Positions 33,496 to 42,085 of a DNA stretch of 64,000 nt are shown here, piece after piece. The notes under the pieces are model-generated. The model had not been told where the DNA came from and searched no databases. It saw only the letters and a list, made by a program, of their open reading frames with translations. Position numbers and translations under genes: made by a program. Position 1 is the first letter of the stretch; the number at the start of each line of letters is the position of its first letter. Source of the DNA: an uncultured Bacteroidales bacterium (lineage in GTDB: Bacteria > Bacteroidota > Bacteroidia > Bacteroidales > F082); assembly GCA_947305795.1 (NCBI GenBank), contig CAMZEK010000003.1:1-64000 (forward strand). The letters are read 5' to 3'.

Positions 33496-35607
33496 ATGAG
33501 CAACGGAGGACTATACATTACCAAAAGGGACGGCAAGTTGGAAGCCTTCTCCCTTGACAAAATCAAAATCGCCATCAGCAAAGCTTTTCTCGCCTCTGGT
33601 TTTTACGCCACCGACGAAGACCTTAACGGCATCTTAAGTCGCGTCCGCGTAACCAACGGCATTACCGTAGAGGAAATCCAAAATCAGGTGGAGACTGCAC
33701 TGATGGCCGAACAGTATTACACGGTGGCGAAAAACTACATTCTGTATCGCCAAAAGCACACCGAAGACCGCGAGATTCGCGAGAAAATCGACTTCTTAAG
33801 CAACTATGTCAACGCCTCAAATCCCGCCACAGGCTCGAAGTACGATGCCAACGCCAATGTAGAGAAGAAGAACATCGCCACGCTCATCGGCGAATTGCCC
33901 AAGTCGAGTTTCATCCGCATCAACCGGCGTTTGCTCACCGACCGCATCAAGTCGATGTTCGGCAAGGAATTAGCCGACCGTTACCTCTATTTGCTCAACA
34001 ACCACTTCATTTACAAGAACGACGAGACCAGTTTGGCCAACTATTGTGCCTCCATCACCATGTATCCTTGGCTCAACGAGGGTACAAGTAGCATCGGCGG
34101 CAACAGCACTGCTCCGACCAAACTGCGCTCGTTTTGCGGCGGCTTCATCAACATGGTGTTCATGGTTTCGTCGCAGTTGTCGGGTGCCACAGCCACACCT
34201 GAATTTCTGATGTATATGAACTACTTCATCGGAAAAGACTATGGTCCAGACTATTACAAACGTGCCGATGAGGTGGTCGACTTCTCGCTGAAACCGCGCA
34301 CCATCGACAAGGTCATCACCGACTGCTTCCAGCAAATCGTCTATTCGCTCAACCAACCTGCTGGTGCGAGAAACTATCAGTCCGTGTTTTGGAACATCGC
34401 CTATTACGACCGCTATTATTTCGAGTCACTGTTTGGCAACTTCTATTTCCCAGACGGCTCGAAACCCGATTGGGAATCACTGAGTTGGCTACAAAAACGC
34501 TTCATGAAGTGGTTCAATGCCGAGCGACTCAAGAGCGTGTTGACCTTCCCCGTTGAGACAATGGCGCTGCTCTCAAAAGACGGCGATGTCATCGACCAGG
34601 AATGGGGTGACTTCACTGCCGAGATGTACTCTGAAGGGCACTCGTTCTTCACTTATTTGAGCGACAACGCCGACTCGCTCTCGTCCTGCTGCCGCCTGCG
34701 CAATGAAATTCAGGACAATGGTTTCAGCTATACCCTTGGTGCTGGCGGCGTTTCCACAGGCTCCAAGAGTGTGTTGACCATCAATCTCAACCGCTGCATA
34801 CAATACGCCGCACGCAATAATATGCACTACCTCACTTTCTTGGAGGAAATCGTCGACCTTTGCCACAAGGTGCAGATTTGTTACAACGAGAACCTGAAGG
34901 AACTCCAGAGAAAAGGTATGTTGCCGCTGTTCGATGCAGGCTACATCAACCTTGGCCGCCAATACCTCACCATCGGCGTGAATGGTCTTGTGGAGGCTGC
35001 CGAATTCCTGAAAATCAAGATTTCGGACAACCCTGATTATGAGCATTTTGTACAGGATGTACTCGGCCTCATTGAGCGATACAACAAGAAGTATTACTCC
35101 AAAAAAGACGGCTTGATGTTCAATTGCGAGATGATTCCTGCCGAAAATGTGGGCGTGAAACATGCCAAGTGGGATAGGGAAGACGGCTACGAGGTGCATC
35201 GCGACTGCTACAATAGCTATTTCTACATCGTGGAAGACCCGAACACCAATGTTTTGGACAAGTTCCGTCTGCATGGCGAAAAGTATATCAAGCACCTCAC
35301 TGGCGGATCGGCGCTGCATTGCAACTTGGAAGAGCATTTGACCAAGGATCAGTATCGCCAACTGCTGCGTGTGGCTGCTCGCGAAGGTTGCAACTACTTC
35401 ACTTTCAACATACCGAACACCATTTGTAATGACTGCGGCCACATCGACAAGCGTTTCCTGAAAGAGTGCCCCGAGTGCCATAGCCACAACATCGACTACT
35501 TGACCCGCATCATCGGCTACTTGAAGCGCGTCAGCAATTTCAGCGAGCCGCGCCAAGAAGAAGCCGCCCGACGTCACTACGGAAAAATGGAGATGGAGAG
35601 ATGCTAA
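33496..35607 (+). CDS. nrdD: Anaerobic (class III) ribonucleoside-triphosphate reductase
   Basis: 703 residues. An ATP-cone regulatory domain occupies the first 90 residues (KRDGKLEAFSLDKIKIAISK). The catalytic barrel follows, with SSCCRLRNE as a candidate active-site cysteine region. Near the end is a four-cysteine zinc site (CNDCGHIDKRF, CPECH) and then the glycyl-radical motif RIIGYLKRVSNF with Gly674. It reduces NTPs to dNTPs under strict anaerobiosis using formate as reductant in most family members. Its stop overlaps nrdG by 7 bases and it is controlled by the cobalamin riboswitch, implying a B12-dependent reductase elsewhere. Confidence 0.96.
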   Translation: MSNGGLYITKRDGKLEAFSLDKIKIAISKAFLASGFYATDEDLNGILSRVRVTNGITVEEIQNQVETALMAEQYYTVAKNYILYRQKHTEDREIREKIDFLSNYVNASNPATGSKYDANANVEKKNIATLIGELPKSSFIRINRRLLTDRIKSMFGKELADRYLYLLNNHFIYKNDETSLANYCASITMYPWLNEGTSSIGGNSTAPTKLRSFCGGFINMVFMVSSQLSGATATPEFLMYMNYFIGKDYGPDYYKRADEVVDFSLKPRTIDKVITDCFQQIVYSLNQPAGARNYQSVFWNIAYYDRYYFESLFGNFYFPDGSKPDWESLSWLQKRFMKWFNAERLKSVLTFPVETMALLSKDGDVIDQEWGDFTAEMYSEGHSFFTYLSDNADSLSSCCRLRNEIQDNGFSYTLGAGGVSTGSKSVLTINLNRCIQYAARNNMHYLTFLEEIVDLCHKVQICYNENLKELQRKGMLPLFDAGYINLGRQYLTIGVNGLVEAAEFLKIKISDNPDYEHFVQDVLGLIERYNKKYYSKKDGLMFNCEMIPAENVGVKHAKWDREDGYEVHRDCYNSYFYIVEDPNTNVLDKFRLHGEKYIKHLTGGSALHCNLEEHLTKDQYRQLLRVAAREGCNYFTFNIPNTICNDCGHIDKRFLKECPECHSHNIDYLTRIIGYLKRVSNFSEPRQEEAARRHYGKMEMERC

Positions 35608-36122
35608 AGTACGCAAATTATGATATTGTCTTTCAGGAAGTTCCTGATGAAGTGACCTTAGCCATCAACATCTCCAACTGCCCCAACCAATGTCCGGGCT
35701 GCCACAGCAAGTATTTGTGGGAGAACACGGGAAAAGAGCTGGATGAGAACGAGTTGAACCGCCTTATCATGCAGTATAAGTCGGGCATCACTTGTGTTTG
35801 TTTCATGGGCGGCGATAACGAGCCAGCCAAGGTTTCGGCATTGGCCAAACAACTGAAAAACAACCATAAAGGACTCAAAGCGGCGTGGTATTCCGGCAAA
35901 AACGACCTGCCTGAAAACGTTTCTACCGACCATTTCGACTATATCAAGCTGGGCCGTTTTGTGGCTGAGCTTGGCCCCTTGGACAGCGCGACCACCAACC
36001 AGCGCATGATGAAGCGCTTGGCCGACGGTCGTGTGAAGGACATTACGGAATGGTTCAGGAGAAACAAGAAAGTGTCGCCGGAAAAGCTCACAGTTTCACC
36101 CTATCAGGATTCTCAGCGATGA
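35601..36122 (+). CDS. nrdG: Anaerobic RNR activating enzyme
   Basis: 173 residues. CPNQCPGCHSKYLW carries the radical-SAM CxxxCxxC (Cys27, 31, 34) for a [4Fe-4S] cluster, and CVCFMGGDNEPAKV corresponds to the SAM-binding GGDEP-like motif. It generates the glycyl radical on NrdD. It starts 7 bases before the nrdD stop. The family is normally 150-175 residues, so length is fine. The 3' end overlaps the converging ruvC gene by 35 bases. Confidence 0.95.
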   Translation: MLKYANYDIVFQEVPDEVTLAINISNCPNQCPGCHSKYLWENTGKELDENELNRLIMQYKSGITCVCFMGGDNEPAKVSALAKQLKNNHKGLKAAWYSGKNDLPENVSTDHFDYIKLGRFVAELGPLDSATTNQRMMKRLADGRVKDITEWFRRNKKVSPEKLTVSPYQDSQR

Positions 36123-36672
36123 ATTGGCTCCAGTCGGGGCGGCGGTGTGCCTTGGCTTTCTCGGTGGTGTGTTTCGTGTAGTTCACGTCCTTACCCTTTG
36201 AAATCGAATGACATACGGCGGCGGCCACAGCATCAGTGGCATCGAAAAACTCGGGATTTTCTTCCGTTTTTAGGATGAAATGCACCATCTTGGCCACCTG
36301 CTCCTTCGAGGCGTTGCCGTTGCCTGTGATGGTCTGCTTGATGGTCTTGGGAGAATACTCGAAAATGGGGATGTCGCGGTAGAGTGCAGCGGCCATGGCT
36401 ACCCCTTGGGCACGCCCCAGTTTCAGCATTGATTGCACGTTTTTGCCGAAAAACGGAGCCTCAATGGCCAATTCGTCAGGATGATAGGTGTTCACAATTT
36501 CCAAAACACGCTCGAAGATTTTCTTTAACTTCAGCGCTTGGTTCTCCAGCTTCTTCAAGTTGATGACCCCCATCGTGATGAGTTCCAATTTCTTGCCTTG
36601 CTCACGGATCACACCATAGCCCATTACCATGGTACCCGGGTCAATGCCTAATATGATTTTTTCTTGGTCCAT
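36088..36672 (-). CDS. ruvC: Holliday-junction resolvase RuvC
   Basis: 194 residues. The four catalytic acidic residues are in place: Asp11 in GIDPGT, Glu71 in AIEAPFFGKN, and Asp144/Asp147 in FFDATDAVAAAVCH. It cleaves Holliday junctions as a dimer with RuvAB. The C-terminal 25 residues (KHTTEKAKAHRRPDWSQF) extend past the usual end and overlap nrdG on the other strand. A TACTTTTG box (36686-36693 on the minus strand) is 13 bases before the ATG. Confidence 0.96.
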   Translation of the reverse strand: MDQEKIILGIDPGTMVMGYGVIREQGKKLELITMGVINLKKLENQALKLKKIFERVLEIVNTYHPDELAIEAPFFGKNVQSMLKLGRAQGVAMAAALYRDIPIFEYSPKTIKQTITGNGNASKEQVAKMVHFILKTEENPEFFDATDAVAAAVCHSISKGKDVNYTKHTTEKAKAHRRPDWSQFIAENPDRVKL

Positions 36673-36716
36673 TGTGTTGTTTCTGCAAAAGTAGGGATTT
36701 TTTGGAATTAATAGAC

Positions 36717-38171
36717 TTAATCAAACAATTGGCTACCTTTCACTTGGCGTGGTATTTTCCTCGCATACATATTGTTGAGAAGTCCATTAGGGGTAATGAA
36801 TGTCGGCAATAACGATTTCTTGGTTTTGGTCACTTTGCGGAAAGTACGCATCCGTTGATTAAGATGGCTGTCGTAGCTTTTGGTGATTTCGAACTCATTT
36901 TGCGAATACTTCATTTCGCAAATGCTGATACATTTGTCGGAACGATCGATAAGCAGGTCAATTTGCGCTCCATGTTTCAAGTCTTCGTCAGTTTCATCGA
37001 CAATCATGTTTTTGGTAGGGCGATAAGTCCAAGAACAAGGTGTGTTTATGGTACCATCGATGCCCAAGGCTTGAACAATCTGATCCAAATGGTTGAGGCA
37101 CAATATTTCAAAAGCATACCCACACCAACTCTCATATTGACTGGTAGATTGCATCTTTTGCCAATACCCCTTCAAGTAGTTTCCTGAATCGTTCATGAAA
37201 CGGAAATGAAAGAGCGTGAAAGGGTCGATGAGCTGATACAAGCGGTCTTTTTTGCTCTTTTTGAACGGGATGTAACTCCTGATGAAAGAACATTCCTCCA
37301 ATTCTTGTAACAGGCGGGTCAAGTTTCCATTGTTGGTTTGATGTGCCTCTTCTATGATTTCTGTTCTCGTCATGCCTGTGCCCTTCTTTTCCAAAGCGGT
37401 CACTACGGCAATGTAGTTTTCCGACTTTTTGAAAAGTGACCTGAAAATCTTGCGGAATTCATCCACCATTTCCCCTCCACGCGTAAAGCACAACGATTCA
37501 ATGTTTTGTGTCACGCTTTTGCCTCGCTCAAAGAGTGAAAGATAATACGCCACACCTCCCACAGCCATATAGCATTCCATGATTTCTTGGCGTTCGTACA
37601 TGAATCCTTGAGCCTTGAAATATTTTTCTATTTCGCACAAAGTGAAAGGGGAAATGAGCATGGTGTGTGTAGCGCGGTTATGCAGTCCGCCACGAGAGTT
37701 AATGACTTTGTTGAGCATCCAGGTGGTGGCACTTCCACAAACAATGAGTTTGATGTCATTTCGATAGGCAGCCCAATCGTTCCAGAAATGCTCCAAGGCA
37801 CTGACAAACTTCGAACCTCGCGTGTCGAACCAGGGCAATTCATCGAAAAAGAGAATTTTCGGGCCTTCTTCAGCTTCTTTTTCAATATAGGTAGATAACT
37901 GACGAAAGGCCTGTGTCCATGTTTTGGGAAGTTCTGTCAAGGATGTAAAATTGTTGAGCGCATCGCTGAAGTTTTCCAATTGTTCTTTGGTGCTTGCGTT
38001 CTCTTTGCCTGTCATACGGAAAGTGAATTGGTTTTCAAGCAGTTCTTTAACGAGGAAAGTCTTTCCGACGCGCCGTCTTCCATAGATGGCGATAAACTCC
38101 GACTTGTTGCTGGCAATGTAATTCTCCAATAGGGTCATTTGTTCTTCGCGGCCAATGATGTTTTCTTTCAT
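36717..38171 (-). CDS. AAA ATPase with DUF234-type nuclease-like C-terminus
   Basis: 484 residues. An N-terminal P-loop ATPase (IYGRRRVGKTFLVKELL Walker A, KILFFDELPWFDTRG Walker B with D-E-L-P-W), the ARHGARGLH-type region here SRGGLHNRATHTMLISPF, a winged-helix middle (MTRTEIIEEAH), and a C-terminal restriction-endonuclease-like part with AQIDLLIDRSDKCISICEMKYSQ (D-x-x-E-x-K). This matches the archaeal/bacterial ATP-binding family with DUF234, many copies of which occur in anaerobic Bacteroidales; function is not known, with defence or DNA-mobility roles proposed for relatives. Its promoter carries three tandem repeats (38186-38307). Confidence 0.85.
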   Translation of the reverse strand: MKENIIGREEQMTLLENYIASNKSEFIAIYGRRRVGKTFLVKELLENQFTFRMTGKENASTKEQLENFSDALNNFTSLTELPKTWTQAFRQLSTYIEKEAEEGPKILFFDELPWFDTRGSKFVSALEHFWNDWAAYRNDIKLIVCGSATTWMLNKVINSRGGLHNRATHTMLISPFTLCEIEKYFKAQGFMYERQEIMECYMAVGGVAYYLSLFERGKSVTQNIESLCFTRGGEMVDEFRKIFRSLFKKSENYIAVVTALEKKGTGMTRTEIIEEAHQTNNGNLTRLLQELEECSFIRSYIPFKKSKKDRLYQLIDPFTLFHFRFMNDSGNYLKGYWQKMQSTSQYESWCGYAFEILCLNHLDQIVQALGIDGTINTPCSWTYRPTKNMIVDETDEDLKHGAQIDLLIDRSDKCISICEMKYSQNEFEITKSYDSHLNQRMRTFRKVTKTKKSLLPTFITPNGLLNNMYARKIPRQVKGSQLFD

Positions 38172-38185
38172 GGTTAGAAATACAA

Positions 38186-38307
38186 TTTTGGCGCAAAGTT
38201 ACAAAAAAAATCATAGATTGCGCCAGCTTTGAAGAGATTTTTGGCGTAAAGTGGTATAAAAAGTATAGATTGCGCTAAGTTTAAGGAGATTTTTGGCGCA
38301 ATCTTGG
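38186..38307 (-). promoter_or_regulatory. Tandem operator-like repeats at ATPase promoter
   Basis: Two full 52-bp units (38186-38237, 38238-38289) and the first 18 bases of a third. In unit 1, TGGCGCAA (38189-38196) and TTGCGCCA (38218-38225) are perfect inverted repeats. The first overlaps the -7 box CAAAGTTA (38194-38201, TAACTTTG on the coding strand), as expected of a repressor site. Confidence 0.75.
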
Positions 38308-38359
38308 TGTTTTTGGTGAGATTTAGCCGAGAATGGAATGCAAATCAGCTCTAACACTT

Positions 38360-39736
38360 TTACCCAAACAACACACTCCCCAGTTCATAAACTGAAGCCA
38401 CTGGCACAATCTGAATCTTAAACCGCTTCGTATACAATCCTTTGGCATTATACTTTGAGACAAAGATTTTCTCAAAGCCCAACTTGTTGGCCTCGGCGAT
38501 GCGAGCTTCGATGCGGGTGACGGCGCGGATTTCGCCTGAAAGACCTACCTCGGCGGCAAAGGCGTAACTCGAAGGGATGGGAATGTCGGCATTCGAGGAG
38601 AGCACGGCGGCGATGACGGCCATATCAATGGCGGGGTCATCCACGTGGAGGCCGCCCGCGATGTTCAGGAACACGTCTTTTATGGAGAGGCGGAAACCTG
38701 CGCGTTTTTCAAGCACGGCTAACAGCATGTTCATCCTGCGAATATCAAAGCCCGTAGCAGAGCGTTGCGGTGTGCCGTAGGCCGCGCTGCTCACCAAAGC
38801 CTGTGTTTCAATAAGCATGGGACGTTGTCCCTCCATTGTCGCCGCGATAGCGATACCACTTACCTCTTCGTCGCGCTGCGAGAGGAGGATTTCGCTGGGG
38901 TTGGTCACCTCGCGAAGGCCTGTGGCATTCATCTCGAAGATGCCCAACTCAGAAGCCGATCCGAAACGGTTCTTGATGGTGCGCAGGATACGGAAACCAT
39001 AGTGGCGGTCGCCTTCAAACTGCAAGACCGTATCGACGATATGCTCCAAGATCTTCGGTCCGGCGATGCTGCCGTCCTTGGTGATGTGGCCGATGAGGAA
39101 CACCGGTACTTGATACGCCTTGGCGATTTTGTTCATCTCGGCGGCGGTTTCTCGAATCTGCGAAAGGCTACCTGCCGCCGCATCCACGTAGGGCGATTCG
39201 AGCGTCTGGATGGAGTCGATGATGACGATGTCTGGTTGCACATTCTTGAAATGCTTCAAGATTTCCTGCGTGTTGGTCTCGGTGAGGATGAGGCAGTCGG
39301 TGTTGTGGATGCCGATGCGCTCGGCTCGCATCTTGATTTGGGTTTGGCTTTCCTCGCCGGAGATGTAAAGCACCTTTCTTCCAGAGAGTTGCAAGGCCGT
39401 CTGCAAGAGCAAGGTCGACTTGCCGATGCCAGGCTCACCACCCACAAGAGTCAAAGAACCGAGCACTAAGCCACCGCCCAACACGCGGTTGAGTTCCTCG
39501 TAAGGCAAGATGATACGCTGTTCCTTGGCGTTCCCGATTTCGTTGATGGGCACGGGCAGGCCTTTATCCATCTCCAATCCGACGCTTTTCTTCACCGATT
39601 TGCTGTCCTTTCCCGTGACGACGGTTTCCTCGACGCAGGTGTTCCACGCGCCGCAGGCAGGACATTTCCCGAACCATTTCGGCGACTCGTTGTCACATTC
39701 CTTGCAGAAAAAGGCGGTTTTCTCTTTCGTTGCCAT
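38360..39736 (-). CDS. radA: DNA repair protein RadA/Sms
   Basis: 458 residues. N-terminal zinc finger CKECDNESPKWFGKCPACG, Walker A GGEPGIGKSTLLLQTA, RadA signature KNRFGSASELGIF, and a Lon-like C-terminal domain (LNIAGGLHVDDPAIDMAV). It is a ring helicase that helps branch migration in recombination and repair. The start at 39736 (MATKEKTAFFCKEC) was chosen because the family begins just before the zinc finger. It has a TAATTTTG box at 39754-39761 in a divergent gap with the TlpA lipoprotein gene. Confidence 0.96.
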   Translation of the reverse strand: MATKEKTAFFCKECDNESPKWFGKCPACGAWNTCVEETVVTGKDSKSVKKSVGLEMDKGLPVPINEIGNAKEQRIILPYEELNRVLGGGLVLGSLTLVGGEPGIGKSTLLLQTALQLSGRKVLYISGEESQTQIKMRAERIGIHNTDCLILTETNTQEILKHFKNVQPDIVIIDSIQTLESPYVDAAAGSLSQIRETAAEMNKIAKAYQVPVFLIGHITKDGSIAGPKILEHIVDTVLQFEGDRHYGFRILRTIKNRFGSASELGIFEMNATGLREVTNPSEILLSQRDEEVSGIAIAATMEGQRPMLIETQALVSSAAYGTPQRSATGFDIRRMNMLLAVLEKRAGFRLSIKDVFLNIAGGLHVDDPAIDMAVIAAVLSSNADIPIPSSYAFAAEVGLSGEIRAVTRIEARIAEANKLGFEKIFVSKYNAKGLYTKRFKIQIVPVASVYELGSVLFG

Positions 39737-39753
39737 AAAATCAATTTTGAAGG

Positions 39754-39782
39754 CAAAATTAGGAAATCTTTTCGTAATTTTG
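39754..39782. promoter_or_regulatory. Divergent -7 boxes for radA and TlpA-like gene
   Basis: CAAAATTA at 39754-39761 (TAATTTTG for radA) and TAATTTTG at 39775-39782 for the + strand gene. The gap is 85 bases. Confidence 0.55.
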
Positions 39783-39821
39783 CGGCTCAATTCTGAAAAC
39801 AACCTAAAAGTCTAATTTACA

Positions 39822-40910
39822 ATGAAAAAACATCTGTTATTCCTATTTGCATTGGCACTCGGCCTGACTGCCTGCAACAACAAATCCAACCAATTTAAAG
39901 TGAGTCTCAGCCTGAAAAATGGCAACGACCAAACCGTCTACCTGCAAAAGTATGTCGATAATGCTCCTGTTACCATCGACTCGGCTGTCATTGCCAACGA
40001 AATGGCCATCTTGACCGCTACCAAGGACGACCCGCAGATTCTTTATACTCTGAAAATCAAGGGTAAACGCGGCTATTTTCCTTTCTTTACCGACAACCAA
40101 GACATGACCCTTGTGGGCGACCTCAATAACATGAATGACGCCGTAATCACAGGATCGGAAACGCAGGAGGAATGGAATGCCTATGAGGAGACACAAAATC
40201 AGTTCAACGACCAAATCCGCGAACTTTATGCCGTGATGCAACAGGCTTTTGCCGATAACGACTCCATCGCAATGGATTCGCTTAACACCGTCGGCACTGC
40301 CCTGATGGAACAGCAGGACAATTACCGCGATGAGTACATCAAAAACCATGGCGATAGCTTCCTTGCCCATTACCTTTTGGACGAATCGAAGCAAGATTAC
40401 GACCTTGCCTCGTTGAAGGAACTCGTGGCTGGCTTCACTACTGAATCCATCTACACTAAAGACCTCAATGATTACATCGCCAAGCAAGAACGCCTTGAAG
40501 TGGGCCAACCCTTCATCGACTTTACGCTGAAGACCAACAACGACACGGAAGTCGTCCTTTCCGAAATGATTCCTCAAAACAAGCTCACCTTGGTTGACTT
40601 CTGGGCTTCGTGGTGCGGTCCGTGCCGCAAGGAGAATCCTGTCGTAAAGGCCGCCTATGAGCAGTTCCATGAATTTGGTTTTGATGTCATCGGTGTCAGC
40701 GTCGACCAAGACGAGGCCGCTTGGCTGCAAGCCGTGGAAGAAGACCAATTGCCCTGGACGCAGGTGCGCGATGCCGAAAACAAGGCCAGTGAAGCCTATC
40801 TGATTTATTACATTCCGTCCAACTTCCTCTTCGACCAGAATGGCACAATGGTGGCCAAAGGTTTGAGGGGTGATGACTTGGTGGCGAAACTGAGCGAAAT
40901 CCTGAAATAA
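39822..40910 (+). CDS. TlpA-like thioredoxin lipoprotein with DUF4369 N-terminus, copy 1
   Basis: 362 residues. Lipoprotein signal MKKHLLFLFALALGLTAC with Cys18. The N-terminal region (QFKVSLSLKNGNDQTVYLQK) is DUF4369-like, followed by a helical middle and a thioredoxin domain with FWASWCGPCRKENP (Cys265/Cys268) and the cis-proline region YYIPSNFLFDQ. Such proteins reduce disulfides in the periplasm from the membrane side; substrate unknown. A paralog with the same architecture follows after an inverted-repeat element, so the pair arose by duplication. Confidence 0.92.
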   Translation: MKKHLLFLFALALGLTACNNKSNQFKVSLSLKNGNDQTVYLQKYVDNAPVTIDSAVIANEMAILTATKDDPQILYTLKIKGKRGYFPFFTDNQDMTLVGDLNNMNDAVITGSETQEEWNAYEETQNQFNDQIRELYAVMQQAFADNDSIAMDSLNTVGTALMEQQDNYRDEYIKNHGDSFLAHYLLDESKQDYDLASLKELVAGFTTESIYTKDLNDYIAKQERLEVGQPFIDFTLKTNNDTEVVLSEMIPQNKLTLVDFWASWCGPCRKENPVVKAAYEQFHEFGFDVIGVSVDQDEAAWLQAVEEDQLPWTQVRDAENKASEAYLIYYIPSNFLFDQNGTMVAKGLRGDDLVAKLSEILK

Positions 40911-40915
40911 TGCAG

Positions 40916-41006
40916 AATTATGAATGCGGAATGTGGAATGCGGAATAGGAGCGAAGCCCAGCGTCGCTTTGCGCTATTCTGCATTCCGAATTCTGCATTC
41001 CGAATT
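40916..41006. repeat. Intergenic inverted-repeat element, family B
   Basis: Arms of 32 bases (40916-40947 and 40975-41006) pair at 26 of 32 positions. Each arm is built from the word GCGGAAT/GCAGAAT repeated three times. The 27-base centre contains a small GCGAAGC...GCTTTGC-type stem. It fills the gap between the two TlpA-like genes. Confidence 0.8.
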
Positions 41007-41020
41007 AAAAACAACACGCT

Positions 41021-42070
41021 ATGAAAACCAAACTTATCCTTTTAACCACACTTGTGCTGGGTATTTTTGCCTGCACCTCAAAGCCTGAAACTGAAACCTT
41101 TAAGGTTTGTGTGAACCTCGCCAACGCTGATGGGCAGACCATTTATCTGCAAAAGGATGGTCAAATCCTTGATTCAACGACGATTGCGAATTGGGAAGCC
41201 ATGTTCAATACTCCCGTTTGCAAGGACAACGAGATGTACGGCCTCATGCTGAAAGGCTGGCGTCGTCCATTTTCGTTCTTTACTGATAATGTGGACGTTA
41301 CCCTTGAAGGCGATGCGCAGAATCCGAACCTTATTGTGGTGAAAGGCTCCGTGTCACAAGACCATCTTAATGCCTTCACGGAGAGCTATAACGCCTTGGA
41401 AGAGAAGCTTGAGGCCGACAGTACCATGGCCCAAGCTGACAAGGATGAAATCCTGAAGATGCACTGCTTTGACTTCGTTTGGGACAACCCCACCGACCCC
41501 GTGGCGCATTATGTGATGTACCGCTACAAGTGGGCTTTCGGTCCCTGTGAGTTGCGCACGATGATTGACAATATCCATCACGCCGATAGCACGATAACTT
41601 CCAAGAATTTGACAATGGCTGAGGAATATGTGGAAAAGCTAGAGCGCGTGCAAGCTGGTCAGCCTATCATCGACTTCACCCAAAACGACCCCGATGGTAA
41701 TCCCGTGACACTCAGTCAACTCGCCCAAGGCAAGCTGTTGTTGGTCGATTTTTGGGCCTCATGGTGCCCCGACTGCCGCAAGGCCAACCCTGGTGTGGTG
41801 GCGGCTTATCAGAAATACCATGAGCAAGGCTTTGACGTGCTTGGCGTTTCGTTCGATACGAACAAGGAGGCTTGGCTTGCCGCCATTGAGAAGGATGGTC
41901 TCACCTGGACCCATGTCTCCGACCTGCAAGGCTGGAGCAACGCCGCTGGAGCCTTGTACGCCATTGCTTTCATCCCGCAAAACGCCCTTATCAAGGACGG
42001 CATGATTGTCGCCCGCAACCTTGAAGGGGAGGAGCTGATGGAAGAGATTGAACGACAGTTAAATAAGTAG
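41021..42070 (+). CDS. TlpA-like thioredoxin lipoprotein with DUF4369 N-terminus, copy 2
   Basis: 349 residues. Lipobox VLGIFAC (Cys18). Same plan as its neighbour: an N-terminal DUF4369-like part (TFKVCVNLANADGQTIYLQK) and a thioredoxin fold, here with FWASWCPDCRKANP (Cys249/Cys252). The active-site dipeptide changes from GP to PD, which in thioredoxin relatives alters redox potential. The cis-proline region is AFIPQNALIKD. It probably acts on periplasmic disulfides. It starts 14 bases after the inverted-repeat element, so its own promoter, if any, would lie inside or before that element. Confidence 0.92.
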   Translation: MKTKLILLTTLVLGIFACTSKPETETFKVCVNLANADGQTIYLQKDGQILDSTTIANWEAMFNTPVCKDNEMYGLMLKGWRRPFSFFTDNVDVTLEGDAQNPNLIVVKGSVSQDHLNAFTESYNALEEKLEADSTMAQADKDEILKMHCFDFVWDNPTDPVAHYVMYRYKWAFGPCELRTMIDNIHHADSTITSKNLTMAEEYVEKLERVQAGQPIIDFTQNDPDGNPVTLSQLAQGKLLLVDFWASWCPDCRKANPGVVAAYQKYHEQGFDVLGVSFDTNKEAWLAAIEKDGLTWTHVSDLQGWSNAAGALYAIAFIPQNALIKDGMIVARNLEGEELMEEIERQLNK

Positions 42071-42085
42071 CCGGATTATTTCGGA

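Noticed and set aside
38186..38307. Direct repeats considered as replication iterons or CRISPR
   Set aside because: Only two full copies, overlapping a -7 box, with no Rep gene or spacers. An operator reading fits better.
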